The position numbers and the translations under genes are program-made. A stretch of DNA of 64,000 bases, from NCBI RefSeq assembly GCF_000802965.1, contig NZ_JSAK01000010.1, forward strand, positions 124,094 to 188,093. Direction: 5' to 3'. Positions 36,154 to 47,815 of the stretch are shown here, in pieces. Origin of the DNA: Pseudomonas fluorescens. Its GTDB lineage: Bacteria; Pseudomonadota; Gammaproteobacteria; Pseudomonadales; Pseudomonadaceae. Positions within the stretch are counted from its first letter, which is position 1, and each line of letters starts with the position of its first letter. The notes under the pieces were generated by a model. It was not told where the DNA came from and ran no database searches. It worked only from the letters and a program-made list of their open reading frames with translations.

Positions 36154-38553
36154 TCAAATCGCTTCACCCTGAACCCGATCCCTGCCGCCCTGCTTCGCCG
36201 CGTAAACCCCCGAATCTGCCCGCAGCAGCAATGCATCCACGCCCTCGTCGACGCGCCAACTGGCAATCCCGAAACTCGCCGTCACCACCCCGACTTCATC
36301 AATCGGTGCGCTGCGCAGGCTTTGCCACAATTCCACGGCCAACCCATGGGCCTGTTCGCCGCCGATGTCCGGGCAAAGCACCATGAACTCTTCGCCGCCC
36401 AAACGGCAAAACACATCCGTGCGGCGCAACCGCTGGCCGATTCGTTCACAGACCGCCTGCAACACCCGGTCGCCGACCGCGTGGCCGTACTGGTCATTGA
36501 TGCGCTTGAAATGGTCGATGTCGAGCATGATCACCGACAGCTCGCCACCGCCGCGCTCCACCCGAGACATCTCGACGGTCAGACGCTCCTGGAAATAACG
36601 GCGGTTGTGGATGCCCGTCAGGGCATCGGTAATCGATAGCGCCCGCAGTTCCTCTTCCACCCGCTTCATATCGGAAATGTCCGAGATGTAGCCATGCCAG
36701 AGCACACCGCCGCCGGGCAATTCCTCCGGGGTCGCTTCGCCGCGCACCCAACGCAAACCACGCTGGGGCAGTTGCACGCGGTATTCCTCGCGCCATGGGC
36801 TGATGGTGTCCGCCGAGGCGCGGATCGAAGCTCGGACGCGGGTGGTGTCCTGGGGATGAATCCGCGTGAAGATCGCTTCGGCATCGAGTAAAAGCACGTC
36901 CGGTTCGAGCTCGTAGATCTCACGGATACCGTCACTGGCGTAAATCACGCTGAAGCGACCGTCGAATTCCATCTTGAACTGATAGATGCCGCCGGGCACG
37001 TGGGCGCTGAGTTTCTTCAACAACAAGTCCCGCGCGGCCAACGCCTCGTGCACGCGCTTGCGTTCGGTGATGTCGATGCAAATTGCCAGATGCCCGACCC
37101 ACAGGCCTTGCTCGTCAAGGACCGGGGTTGCAAGCATGTTGACCGTCAAATGGCTGCCATCACCCCGCACCAGCGTCCACTCCCGAGCCTCATGACCATT
37201 CTCCTCGCCGCCTTCGACCAGCATCGCGTGGCACGCTGGAACCGGTTTGCCGTAGCGCGCGCTCAGTTCCGCCGAGCGAGCCATGAGCTCACGGGGCAGG
37301 TGCAGGTTCTCCAGCGTCATGTGGCCCACCACCTCGGCAGCCTTGTAGCCGAGCATCTGCTCGGCACCGGCATTGAAGGTGCTGATCACTCCGCGCAGGT
37401 CCGTGGCGATAATCGCCACTTGGGTCGCGGCATTCAGCACCCCACGCAACTGGCCGTGGGTGCCACGCAATTCTTGTTCGCGGGCGCGCAATTCCTCGGT
37501 GCGCTGATCGACCATCTTCAGCGCTCGTTGCCGCTGACTGACCAGCACGTAGAGCAAGGCACTGAGCAACAGACTGAGCAAACCACCGAGCACCACCAGC
37601 GTGGTCACCGATGAATGATTGGCCCGCAGGAACGCTTCACTGGGCTGGATATCGACTTGATAATCATGGTCAGCCAGGCGCAACAACCGGGTTGCGGACA
37701 AGTCACTGAGGGCCGGTGTGTTCGGCGATTCAAACAGAACCTCGTGCTGGTCGCCTGTGGATAAGTCGAGGATGCGTACCGTGAGGTAGTCACGGCCCGC
37801 CTCCGGCAAACCATCCGCCAGCAACTGGCGCATGCTGATCACCGCCATGACATAGCCAAACGGTTTACGGCTCGGGTCCTCCGGGCTATCGCGCAGCATG
37901 ACCGGCGCGACAAGCAGCACCCCCCGCGCATACGCCGGCTCGATGCTGACCAGGTGCATCGGTTGTGACACCGCCATGCCGCGCAGCTCATCGGCCCGTT
38001 CCAGGGTCGTTCGTCGCAGCGGCTGCGCCAGCAAGTCGTAACCGAGCGGTGCGCCAAGTTTGCTTTGGGTCTGGCTGTACAGCACCGCCACGTATTCATC
38101 CCGTTCAGCGGCCAATTGCAGTTGGCCGTCGGCATTGAGTTCACGCAGGGTGAAACCGTTCAGCCCCTCCTCACGCGCACGCTGCTCGAACGCCGCGCGA
38201 TCGCCATGACTTACCCGTTCAGCAAAGGAATAGGCCTGGGTCCGGTGCAATAGAGGTTGGGTGTAGCCGTCGAATTCGTCGCGTGAAACCGAATCGGAAT
38301 TGGCAAAGAACCGGCGCAGGCCATCAAGGCGCTGTTCCTGATCTTCGAAACGTTCTGCGATACGGCTGTAACGTTCACTGGCCAGCAGTTGGAAACGTTG
38401 CCGCAATTGATGGTGGAAAAGGTTCAGCGTCGACCAGGCCAGCAATCCGGTGAGAATTCCGCCGATGAGCAAAACCAACATCGCGACCAGCCAGGCCGAG
38501 ACATCTTCGCTGATAAACCCCAGGATTTTTGGGCGCACGGCGTGCAACGACAT
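36154..38553 (-). CDS. CHASE-PAS-GGDEF diguanylate cyclase
   Basis: A membrane sensor predicted to make cyclic di-GMP. The 799-residue product has two membrane helices (about 21-43 and 310-330) flanking a periplasmic CHASE domain (FDGYTQPLLHRTQAYSFAER), two cytoplasmic PAS regions (about 370-490 and 500-620), then a GGDEF domain. The active site reads GGEEF in FCRLGGEEFMVLCPD, so catalysis should be intact. An RxxD inhibitory site is not obvious upstream. No EAL domain is present. The ligand of the CHASE domain is unknown. The cyclic di-GMP output probably affects attachment and motility. Confidence 0.93.
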   Translation of the reverse strand: MSLHAVRPKILGFISEDVSAWLVAMLVLLIGGILTGLLAWSTLNLFHHQLRQRFQLLASERYSRIAERFEDQEQRLDGLRRFFANSDSVSRDEFDGYTQPLLHRTQAYSFAERVSHGDRAAFEQRAREEGLNGFTLRELNADGQLQLAAERDEYVAVLYSQTQSKLGAPLGYDLLAQPLRRTTLERADELRGMAVSQPMHLVSIEPAYARGVLLVAPVMLRDSPEDPSRKPFGYVMAVISMRQLLADGLPEAGRDYLTVRILDLSTGDQHEVLFESPNTPALSDLSATRLLRLADHDYQVDIQPSEAFLRANHSSVTTLVVLGGLLSLLLSALLYVLVSQRQRALKMVDQRTEELRAREQELRGTHGQLRGVLNAATQVAIIATDLRGVISTFNAGAEQMLGYKAAEVVGHMTLENLHLPRELMARSAELSARYGKPVPACHAMLVEGGEENGHEAREWTLVRGDGSHLTVNMLATPVLDEQGLWVGHLAICIDITERKRVHEALAARDLLLKKLSAHVPGGIYQFKMEFDGRFSVIYASDGIREIYELEPDVLLLDAEAIFTRIHPQDTTRVRASIRASADTISPWREEYRVQLPQRGLRWVRGEATPEELPGGGVLWHGYISDISDMKRVEEELRALSITDALTGIHNRRYFQERLTVEMSRVERGGGELSVIMLDIDHFKRINDQYGHAVGDRVLQAVCERIGQRLRRTDVFCRLGGEEFMVLCPDIGGEQAHGLAVELWQSLRSAPIDEVGVVTASFGIASWRVDEGVDALLLRADSGVYAAKQGGRDRVQGEAI

Positions 38554-38649
38554 AGACGCAACTCAAAACGCCAGGTGCGGGAAAGCCCTTTGGCCCTGAG
38601 TTGAGTTATAGCTATTAGCCACTAATTTGACCAGTCCCGGAAGAATCCA

Positions 38650-38673
38650 AGAGCCTTTTAAAATCAAGGCTCT
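38650..38673 (-). terminator. Candidate weak terminator after rlmKL
   Basis: AGAGCCTT and AAGGCTCT form an 8-bp stem around TTAAAATC. There is no proper T-run afterwards, so efficiency is doubtful. Confidence 0.35.
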
Positions 38674-38695
38674 GTGGATCCAATCTTTTCAGGTG

Positions 38696-40966
<2,271 letters not shown>

Positions 40967-41365
40967 GGGAGTATCAGAGCCTTTAGCTGAGTGGACCGGC
41001 AACGCATTGCCGGCCCGGTTTTCAATCAGGCGCTTTTCTCGAAGAGCGCCCGCGTGGCACGAAGGTGTGCCGTTCCACCCCTGCTGCTCGGGTTAAATGA
41101 GCTTAGATGCAAGGACAGATAAAAAAGTTGATGCAACAAAATGTCATAAGTCGACCCTTCGTCGAATAATGCCGCACTGCAACGCGAGACATTCTCAGCA
41201 AAGGATGAACCCCGTCATCCTGCGGGGCGCCGATCATACAGGGCTTTGACCAATAAATACGCGACGAACATCGTGTTACTTATGGCCTTAGCATCTTTAT
41301 GGTTACGTTCTTATGACAAATCGATCATTCCCTCGATGTGACGCATTGGTTAGAACTCAACACAG
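40967..41365. other. Intergenic region upstream of the rmf leader
   Basis: Promoter regions of rlmKL (left) and rmf (right). No gene is seen. AT-rich stretches near 41255-41340 are the most likely place for the rmf promoter; no clear consensus could be fixed. Confidence 0.5.
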
Positions 41366-41458
41366 GTTGGCGCCGCAACGACGCCAACACCCTTGGCTCG
41401 CCACGCCGGCAGCGAGCCCCCAACGGCAGAGTTTTTCTGCCTGACCTCGATTGAGGTC
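41366..41458 (+). promoter_or_regulatory. Structured rmf leader (rmf RNA motif-like)
   Basis: Four consecutive perfect hairpins: 41366-41388 (7 bp, GTTGGCG/CGCCAAC), 41395-41418 (7 bp, GGCTCGC/GCGAGCC), 41425-41441 (5 bp, GGCAG/CTGCC) and 41443-41458 (6 bp, GACCTC/GAGGTC with loop GATT). They fill the 5' leader of rmf. A conserved structure called the rmf RNA motif is known upstream of Pseudomonas rmf genes, and position and form fit it. Its regulatory role is not settled. Confidence 0.75.
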
Positions 41459-41497
41459 GACGCGATGAAAACAGTCAACAAGTGAGGGCTACACCCT

Positions 41498-41713
41498 ATG
41501 AGAAGACTTAAGCGTGATCCGTTGGAAAGAGCATTTTTGCGCGGATATCAATATGGCGTTGGTGGTAAATCCCGTGAGCTTTGCCCATTTACTCTACCGT
41601 CGGTACGTCAAGCCTGGATTAACGGCTGGCGAGAAGGACGCGGCGACAACTGGGACGGTATGACCGGCACTGCGGGAATCCACAGACTCAACGAACTTCA
41701 CGCCGTCGGCTAA
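41498..41713 (+). CDS. rmf: Ribosome modulation factor
   Basis: A 71-residue basic protein that dimerises 70S ribosomes into inactive 100S particles in stationary phase. The sequence MRRLKRDPLERAFLRGYQYG, then GKSRELCPF and RQAWINGWREGR, matches the family closely. GTGAGGG is upstream of the ATG. It follows a structured leader and is ended by a hairpin terminator, so it is a single-gene unit. Confidence 0.97.
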   Translation: MRRLKRDPLERAFLRGYQYGVGGKSRELCPFTLPSVRQAWINGWREGRGDNWDGMTGTAGIHRLNELHAVG

Positions 41714-41795
41714 CACAGGGCACAACACTCCGACACACGACAATCTGATTACGTAACGAATTAACCACGCACGTCCCATCCGGACGGCGGGCTAC

Positions 41796-41829
41796 GGCCC
41801 AAGGGCTCCTTTAAAGGGGCCCTTTTTAT
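41796..41829 (+). terminator. Intrinsic terminator after rmf
   Basis: AAGGGC and GCCCTT pair around a loop containing a second small stem (CCTTTAAAGG), followed by a T-run. Confidence 0.8.
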
Positions 41830-41855
41830 GCCCGTAAATTCACCGCAAATCCCAT

Positions 41856-41991
41856 CGTGGCGAGGGAGCTTGCTCCCGCTGGGCTGCGAAGCGGCCCCAA
41901 CACTGGACACGCGGTGTACCCGTTAAAACGCATTGGCCGGAATACAACTGCTGCGCAGCCGAGCGGGAGCAAGCTCCCTCGCCACAAAAGC
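41856..41991. repeat. REP pair (GGCGAGGGAGCTTGCTCCC family)
   Basis: Inverted units GTGGCGAGGGAGCTTGCTCC and GGGAGCAAGCTCCCTCGCCA are about 95 bp apart, between rmf and the pyrD stop. This is the last REP noticed before the T3SS block. Confidence 0.8.
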
Positions 41992-42007
41992 CCAATCCCT
42001 ATAGGGT

Positions 42008-43027
42008 TTATCTCAGGGCGGCGATGGCGTCGACGGATTCGCGGATAAGCGCTGGGCCTTTGTAGATGAAGCCGGAGTAGATCTGCACCAGGCTTGCACC
42101 CGCGGTGATTTTTTCGGCGGCGTGTTTGCCTTCGGTGATGCCACCCGCGGCAATGATCGGCAAACGACCGCCCAATTCTGCGGCCAGCACTTTCACGGTG
42201 TGAGTGCTCTTGTCGCGAACCGGTGCGCCGGACAGACCGCCCGCCTCGTCGCCATGCTCCATGCCTTCGACGCCCACGCGACTCAGGGTGGTGTTGGTGG
42301 CGATGACCGCGTCCATACCGGTTTCGATCAATGCCTGTGCGACCTGCGCGGTTTCTTCGTCGGTCATGTCCGGGGCGATCTTGATTGCCAGCGGCACATG
42401 TTTGCCGTGACGCAGCGCCAGCTCCGCCCGGCGCGTGGCCAGGTCGGCGAGCAACTGCTTGAGCGAGTCACCGAATTGCAGGCTGCGCAGGCCCGGCGTG
42501 TTCGGTGAGCTGACGTTGACCGTGACATAGCTGGCGTGGGCGTAAACCTTGTCCAGGCAGATCAGGTAATCATCGACCGCGCGCTCAACAGGAGTATCGA
42601 AGTTCTTGCCGATGTTGATGCCCAGAACGCCCTTGTATTTGGCCGCCGCCACACGGGCCAGCAAGTGATCGACGCCAAGGTTGTTGAAACCCATGCGATT
42701 GATGATCGCCTCGGCTTCCGGCAGACGGAACAGGCGTGGTTTCGGGTTGCCCGGTTGCGGACGCGGGGTGATGGTGCCGATCTCAACAAACCCGAAACCC
42801 AGTTGCGCGAAACCATCGATGGCCGCGCCGTTCTTGTCCAGGCCGGCCGCCAGACCCACCGGGTTCGGGAAATCCAGGCCCATGACCGTCACCGGTTTCT
42901 TCGCCGGCGCCTTGCACAGCAAGCCGTTGAGGCCCAAACGGCCACCCGCGCCGATCAAGTCCAGGGACAGATCGTGGGAGGTTTCCGGGGAAAGTTTGAA
43001 CAACAGCTGACGGGCCAGGGTGTACAT
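42008..43027 (-). CDS. pyrD: Dihydroorotate dehydrogenase (quinone)
   Basis: A class 2, membrane-associated flavoenzyme oxidising dihydroorotate to orotate in pyrimidine synthesis. The 339-residue product has the N-terminal amphipathic helix ([20 protein letters not shown]), FMN-binding [17 protein letters not shown], and the catalytic-Ser region [15 protein letters not shown]. The substrate/FMN lysine is in [13 protein letters not shown] and the phosphate loop is PIIAAGGI. It is often near rmf and rlmKL in Pseudomonas. It marks the left border of the T3SS region. Confidence 0.97.
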   Translation of the reverse strand: MYTLARQLLFKLSPETSHDLSLDLIGAGGRLGLNGLLCKAPAKKPVTVMGLDFPNPVGLAAGLDKNGAAIDGFAQLGFGFVEIGTITPRPQPGNPKPRLFRLPEAEAIINRMGFNNLGVDHLLARVAAAKYKGVLGINIGKNFDTPVERAVDDYLICLDKVYAHASYVTVNVSSPNTPGLRSLQFGDSLKQLLADLATRRAELALRHGKHVPLAIKIAPDMTDEETAQVAQALIETGMDAVIATNTTLSRVGVEGMEHGDEAGGLSGAPVRDKSTHTVKVLAAELGGRLPIIAAGGITEGKHAAEKITAGASLVQIYSGFIYKGPALIRESVDAIAALR

Positions 43028-43235
43028 GGGCGGGTTTGACTCTGGGCTAATAAAAAGTGGCGGTGATTATAGCCGGCCCGGGAGGTAACGGGCGAGAAAC
43101 CCGGTTAATTCGAGACCTGTTGTTGCGGCGGTAGCTGCAGGCATCACCCGGGAGCGTTTTTTGGTAGTCCCGCCAGCGCAGAGCTCCCAATGATCGATGC
43201 GACTGCAATGACGCAGCCTCTTTCCCTTTCACTGG

Positions 43236-44801
43236 ATGAAAAAAATGCCTCTATCGCCTGCAGGTTTACCGGTATCAAGACTCCCGACTCAGCCCCACAC
43301 ACACCAATCGACCCGAACCACGAGCAAAGAACACACGACTATCGATATGGGCGACTACGCGTCGTCTGATCAGATTGGGACTGCCTTGATGATGCAGGCT
43401 CCATATCCGGACGGACCGGCCAATAGTTCTGTAGTGGTTGAAATAGAGCCTGTTCTAAAGAGCATTGAGCAGAACCTGATTGAGATCATCGCAACAGAGT
43501 CCACCGGTCACGCTGTTGATTCAGCCAACCTTGCGCAAACCATTGATCAGCTCCTCGCAGGTGAAGTAGAGGGAGCAAAGAGCAATGCTCTTGACGGCTC
43601 AATCGGCAGATACATTGCTCACAAGTTCGACGTCTTGGACTTTTTGGAACAAACAGATCAATCACCCGCAGCAACAATCCAACGCGCCCAAACCATCACC
43701 GACTCCCTCGGCGAACTGCTGGGCAAACTGGGCCGTAACGAATTCGAAGGCGCTTTCGGTCGCTTGGCCAGCAACCTGACGATTTCCGGTCTGCGTACAG
43801 GCCTGGTCGTGGGCACCCTGACAACCATTCGCCAGCTGATCGGGTTCGCCCTGGAAAAAATCCTGCAATCCAGCGCCGCCTCGCCGCTGACACGCAATGT
43901 GATCGGTGCGATCTCACTGATGATTGGTCCAGCGCTGAACATCATTGGCGCGGTCAGGGATGAATGCAACGGCACCGCAAATACACAAACGCGTCTGGCC
44001 CGCCTCGCCACCCTCACGTTATCGATGGCCGCACTGGCAACGGCAGCAGCGGCGCCCCAAGCGCTGCCGGCGCTTGCCTCATACGGTTCGCAAATGGCTT
44101 TTTACAGCTTCGCCTCCGACCTGGTGAACCTGTTCCTGCCGATCAGTGACAATTCGAAACCCAATCTGGCCGGAACGGCAGCCACTGGAGGTCTTAATGG
44201 CGCATTGCAGTTTCTGGCGTTTACGGCCATGAGCAATACGGCACCAAAATCCGGCCCCGGCTATGCGATGTCGGCGGGCAGTTCGCCTTCAACCGCCGAT
44301 GAAGTGTTCGCAACCCAACTTTCGGATTGGCTTGCGCGCAACACCGAGACGGCGGTCAGTGCCAACCTGTCTGCGGAAAATCGGGCCACCGAGATTCTCG
44401 AATCCTTGAACCCGGTCATTGGGCATGATGTTTTACGCGGCACCTACAATGCTGGAGCCGACATCGCCAGCCAGGTCCTCGGTGGCGAAATCATGCATGC
44501 CCTTCAACCGGAGAAAAACCCTGAAGGCTTCCGGGTCAAGCTCATGCCGCCACGCATTCCCACCGCAGAACAAGTGGCCGATCAATTCCTGACCACCAAT
44601 GCGATCCGTACCTCAATGAGCGAAACCATCACCACCGTCGTGGTTTCAGCCAGTCGCTACTTCTCCACACTGCCGATCTCCAAAGCTGAAGTCGATCACA
44701 TCGTCAATGCATTGGTCGCCGCAGTGGTGTTCGCGAGTCGCCCGGGTTTCGTATACGCCAACCAGGGAACGAAGCCTGCCGCGAATATCAAACAGGTTTG
44801 A
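43236..44801 (+). CDS. Unknown protein beside the T3SS, candidate secreted substrate
   Basis: A 521-residue protein I do not recognise, on the opposite strand from the T3SS genes and convergent with orgC (15-bp gap). The N-terminus is polar and Ser/Thr/Gln/Pro-rich (SRLPTQPHTHQSTRTTSKEH), as in many type III substrates. Residues ~185-300 contain hydrophobic stretches (GLRTGLVVGTLTTIRQLIGF, NVIGAISLMIGPALNIIGAV, LATLTLSMAALATAAAA), and the C-terminus has another (IVNALVAAVVFASRPGF). No cysteine-protease or other enzymatic motif is evident. It could be an effector or a membrane-active protein. Being a substrate is inferred only from location and N-terminal composition. ATG at 43245 is an alternative start. 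Confidence 0.6.
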   Translation: MKKMPLSPAGLPVSRLPTQPHTHQSTRTTSKEHTTIDMGDYASSDQIGTALMMQAPYPDGPANSSVVVEIEPVLKSIEQNLIEIIATESTGHAVDSANLAQTIDQLLAGEVEGAKSNALDGSIGRYIAHKFDVLDFLEQTDQSPAATIQRAQTITDSLGELLGKLGRNEFEGAFGRLASNLTISGLRTGLVVGTLTTIRQLIGFALEKILQSSAASPLTRNVIGAISLMIGPALNIIGAVRDECNGTANTQTRLARLATLTLSMAALATAAAAPQALPALASYGSQMAFYSFASDLVNLFLPISDNSKPNLAGTAATGGLNGALQFLAFTAMSNTAPKSGPGYAMSAGSSPSTADEVFATQLSDWLARNTETAVSANLSAENRATEILESLNPVIGHDVLRGTYNAGADIASQVLGGEIMHALQPEKNPEGFRVKLMPPRIPTAEQVADQFLTTNAIRTSMSETITTVVVSASRYFSTLPISKAEVDHIVNALVAAVVFASRPGFVYANQGTKPAANIKQV

Positions 44802-44816
44802 GCGCAGCGTATTGGC

Positions 44817-45248
44817 TCACCATTCACTCTTTTCCCACGACTCATCCCCCATAGGCTCAAACACCTCACGCATGAACCCCTTGACGAAGACATCCACGCT
44901 GAACGCCAGGCCGTTGGCTCCGCGCATTTCCTTGAAGAGCTGCGAGTCTTCGAGCTTCTCTTCTTTCAGTCGAACCAGTACCTGGAGGGTGACGGCCATC
45001 AGTTTTTGTGCCGTTGGATAGGCAGCAGATGTGCCGTCGGCGCTGCGCATCGAGCGGATAAAATCGTAGACGGCCTTTTCTCCCCGTCCCTCCATGGTTA
45101 ACAACGTTTGGTAGAGGTGCTCGAACTCCGGGTCCGGACGCCTGTTCTCAGGTAAGTCCTGCCCGGCAGCAAGAACACGTGATTCAAGCGTCTGAACCGC
45201 ACTTTCCTGCTCGAGCGCGCCATGATTCATCAGGTTATCAATTTTCAT
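44817..45248 (-). CDS. orgC: OrgC-like T3SS protein (by position)
   Basis: A 143-residue protein encoded directly after orgB, overlapping its end by 11 bp, which is the orgC position in the Salmonella prg-org operon. OrgC is a small secreted protein that promotes early needle assembly. Sequence identity is not evident to me; features are an acidic helical N-terminus, a central helix rich in Leu and Glu (LMAVTLQVLVRLKEEKLEDS) and no signal peptide. The size matches OrgC (about 150). The name rests mainly on gene order, length and coupling. Confidence 0.5.
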   Translation of the reverse strand: MKIDNLMNHGALEQESAVQTLESRVLAAGQDLPENRRPDPEFEHLYQTLLTMEGRGEKAVYDFIRSMRSADGTSAAYPTAQKLMAVTLQVLVRLKEEKLEDSQLFKEMRGANGLAFSVDVFVKGFMREVFEPMGDESWEKSEW

Positions 45249-45936
45249 GGCTAAACCCTTCGGCCGCGCGCGCGCCGAATGTCGAACAAAGCGTGGTCAG
45301 CGCCTGCACTGCCTGCTGGTCCAAAGCCCGAACCGAGTCCGGCAGTTTTTGGACGCTCGCCAGCAACCTGGGCTCCAGCCGCTTGCGGGTCGTTTCCACA
45401 TCGAATTCGAGTAGTTGGTCCGCGAGACGCACCACATAACGCTCTTGTGGGTGATAGTCGAGGACCAGCTCCCCAGCCCACACTCTGCACAGTCGCTTGC
45501 GCAGTTCATCGCCCCGGGTGCGGCAATGCACCGGCAGCAGCACTTGCAGGACTGTGCCTGAATCGCCCGTTTGCGTCGCCAGCCAGCGCTCAAGCATTTC
45601 GTCCAGCCATTCGGGGCGACTCAAGGCCTCTGCCAGCAATCCGCGAGCGGATTGGGTGAGGTCTTTGCGCAATGTTTGGCCCAGCGATTGCGACTCCAGT
45701 AGACCATCAGCCAGATGCTCGATCGCACGCAAAATACCCTCGGCGTAGCCTTCCCGAAAAGCCTCGGCATGAACCGCTTCGGCATCACGCCGAGCCTGGT
45801 CCACGCAATCACCGGCCCAACGCTGGGCCTGGCGCTGCAACGTGCTACGTCGACGCGCGGCGGCAATGTCCTCGCGAGGCAAATGTGCATCGCTCGACTC
45901 GGGGAGTTCAGTCAGGGTTCGGATAGCGTCGAGCAT
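45238..45936 (-). CDS. orgB: T3SS stator protein OrgB (SctL)
   Basis: A cytoplasmic linker between the ATPase InvC and the sorting platform, related to FliH. 232 residues. A charged N-terminal half contains a long helix with alanine/arginine spacing (ARRRSTLQRQAQRWAGDCVD; RRDAEAVHAEAFREGYAEG), like FliH-type proteins, and a C-terminal domain follows. The start at 45936 (MLDAIRTLTELPESS) overlaps orgA by 29 bp; the frame to 46005 is not preferred. The gene order orgA-orgB supports the assignment. Confidence 0.85.
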   Translation of the reverse strand: MLDAIRTLTELPESSDAHLPREDIAAARRRSTLQRQAQRWAGDCVDQARRDAEAVHAEAFREGYAEGILRAIEHLADGLLESQSLGQTLRKDLTQSARGLLAEALSRPEWLDEMLERWLATQTGDSGTVLQVLLPVHCRTRGDELRKRLCRVWAGELVLDYHPQERYVVRLADQLLEFDVETTRKRLEPRLLASVQKLPDSVRALDQQAVQALTTLCSTFGARAAEGFSHEN

Positions 45937-46474
45937 GTTGCACCGCCAAGAAGAAAAGAGCTGGATCGGGATCGGTGATCGGCCATTGCCTGTGCAAGTG
46001 AACAACCGGTTCGGAGAATTGCAGGATCAGGCGCTCGAGCAACATGGGCGGCACGTGCTCGCGCCAGCTCCACAACGCATTGAGGCCAACGGCTTCGACC
46101 TGCTCCATGGGAACGGCTGAAGACTTGATCGGCGGGACTTTGCGAATACCCAGGCTGTAACCGGCAAACCGGCGCAACGACAATGGCAGGCGCAGCAGCG
46201 CAGCGCCTTTCGCCAGACCCGGCATCAAGCGATTAGCGCCCATCAGCCTTGCGATGTAGGGCAGCTCCTGCCAATGGCGTATCCATAGACTCCCCACCGC
46301 TGTCAGCGATGTCGAAGGCCAGGGACCTTGCAACTCGAGCCCTTCGAGCAGCAACCGGTCGAGCGCGCTGATTGCCTGAGCCCCATCGAAACCCGCCGGT
46401 CGAGACAGGCGCTGCGGGTGCAGGTAACCCAGAGGTTCGGCGAGGATTCGCTGCAAACATTCAGCGTGCGACAT
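45908..46474 (-). CDS. orgA: T3SS sorting-platform protein OrgA (SctK)
   Basis: A cytoplasmic sorting-platform subunit that joins SpaO to the inner ring PrgH. 188 residues: SHAECLQRILAEPLGYLHPQ at the start and LPLSLRRFAGYSLGIRKVP mid-protein, in line with OrgA/MxiK proteins. It overlaps prgK (14 bp) and orgB (29 bp), so translation is coupled. A GTG at 46477 would add one residue; ATG at 46474 is chosen. Confidence 0.88.
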   Translation of the reverse strand: MSHAECLQRILAEPLGYLHPQRLSRPAGFDGAQAISALDRLLLEGLELQGPWPSTSLTAVGSLWIRHWQELPYIARLMGANRLMPGLAKGAALLRLPLSLRRFAGYSLGIRKVPPIKSSAVPMEQVEAVGLNALWSWREHVPPMLLERLILQFSEPVVHLHRQWPITDPDPALFFLAVQHARRYPNPD

Positions 46475-47183
46475 CACGCTGCCCTGTGCTCAGCTGGCGA
46501 TAGGCCCAGCCTGCACCAATGGCCAACAGCAATCCGCTTGCCACGGCCAACCACCACACCCACTGCGAATTTCCCTGCGTCGCAATCACGGACGGCGGGA
46601 CGTGCTGTGTCGGCGAACGCTTCGACAGCACCACCGAGATATTCTCGTATTCGACCGCCGCAAAACTGTTCTTGAGAAAACGCTTGATGTCGGTGATCAG
46701 TAACTGCGGCTCGACATCTCGCTCATGGATGGCCACCGCCGAGAGGTGAATGGGCGGTGACTTGCGTCCGCCTTCACCGGCATCCAGGTCGTAACTGACA
46801 TGCACCCGCGCTGAAACCACACCTTCGAGCACACCCAGCGACTGTTCTATCCGCTGCTCCAGCGCCGAATACAGTCGGGCTTTTTCAGCGCGGGGGGAAG
46901 CTACCAGCGAATCGGCAGGAAACATCTCTGCCACTTGCAAGCGCGGCCGGGAAGGTAACGAATAGAGGTTGAGCAAATCGACGGCCGCGGAAAAATCGAC
47001 CTGATCGATTTTCACCGCATAACCGGTTTTGCCGGCGTCGACTTTCACCGCCGCGATGTTGTTGCGTTGCAGGACCGAAAGCACTTCATTGGCCTGTTGC
47101 TGGTCCAGCCCTTCGAGCAGACTCGGTTGACGACACCCCAGCAACGCCACACAGATGAATACCAGTAAAGCTCCCGCCTTCAT
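46461..47183 (-). CDS. prgK: T3SS inner-ring lipoprotein PrgK (SctJ)
   Basis: Forms the periplasmic inner-membrane ring with PrgH. 240 residues. A lipoprotein signal peptide ends at the lipobox Cys in VALLGCRQPSLLEG (about residue 17). Ring-building domains follow (YSLPSRPRLQVAEMFPADSL; SLGVLEGVVSARVHVSYDLD), and a C-terminal transmembrane helix (WVWWLAVASGLLLAIGAGWAY) anchors it. It overlaps prgJ by 4 bp. Confidence 0.95.
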   Translation of the reverse strand: MKAGALLVFICVALLGCRQPSLLEGLDQQQANEVLSVLQRNNIAAVKVDAGKTGYAVKIDQVDFSAAVDLLNLYSLPSRPRLQVAEMFPADSLVASPRAEKARLYSALEQRIEQSLGVLEGVVSARVHVSYDLDAGEGGRKSPPIHLSAVAIHERDVEPQLLITDIKRFLKNSFAAVEYENISVVLSKRSPTQHVPPSVIATQGNSQWVWWLAVASGLLLAIGAGWAYRQLSTGQRDVAR

Positions 47184-47488
47184 GACGCACGCAACAGGGT
47201 TTCGGCCGTACCTACCGCTTTGCGAACCAGCACGTTAAGCAAGTTGATATCGACGTTGTACTGCCCGACCTGCTCCTGCAGCTGAGTCAGTAATTCAGGG
47301 CTGGTGATATCCGGGCGCTGCATCAGTTGATTGATCGCCGAAACATCCTGCTCGCTGTTGACGGCAGAACCGGCAAACGCTTCGATCAATCGGGACTCGA
47401 GGGAGACGATCGGACCTTCCTGCGGCCCCCGCAACTCAACAAACGATGTGCGCTCAATAAAAGACTGCGATATGTTCTGAATGGACAT
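47180..47488 (-). CDS. prgJ: T3SS inner-rod protein PrgJ (SctI)
   Basis: Builds the inner rod (adaptor) between export gate and needle. 102 residues starting MSIQNISQSFIERTSFVELR. The C-terminal helix is characteristic: LLTQLQEQVGQYNVDINLLN, then VLVRKAVGTAETLLRAS. The extended frame to 47497 adds three residues. It ends overlapping prgK. Confidence 0.92.
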   Translation of the reverse strand: MSIQNISQSFIERTSFVELRGPQEGPIVSLESRLIEAFAGSAVNSEQDVSAINQLMQRPDITSPELLTQLQEQVGQYNVDINLLNVLVRKAVGTAETLLRAS

Positions 47489-47544
47489 GGGTTGCACTCA
47501 AAATGGCCATCGACACACACCGATGGCCGACCGAAAAGAAGGAA

Positions 47545-47805
47545 TCAGCGCGCCGCCTGGATGATCGCCATGTCGATATCCTTGAAGCCCTTGATCGTGT
47601 TGGTCTGGGCGTTACGGAAAACGGTGTAGGACGAAAAGGCTGCCTGGTAGGCGGCCAGCTTCGCGGGGTCGGAAGCGTCGCCCTTGAGATCCTCCAGGGC
47701 TTTATCCATCGCTATCTTGAGATTTGCTGCACCGAGTTCGAAATCTGCGGCCTGACGCCCGAGAAAGTCGTCGGAAAAGTCGATCGGAATACCAATACCA
47801 GACAT
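47545..47805 (-). CDS. prgI: T3SS needle protein PrgI (SctF)
   Basis: The needle subunit, polymerising into the extracellular filament. 86 residues with two helices around the turn SDPAKLAAYQ. The C-terminal half (SYTVFRNAQTNTIKGFKDID, then MAIIQAAR) is very like Salmonella PrgI. It lies 10 bp after prgH. No tip protein gene is complete in this window, which matters for whether the needle is capped. Confidence 0.95.
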   Translation of the reverse strand: MSGIGIPIDFSDDFLGRQAADFELGAANLKIAMDKALEDLKGDASDPAKLAAYQAAFSSYTVFRNAQTNTIKGFKDIDMAIIQAAR

Positions 47806-47815
47806 GAATCACCTT

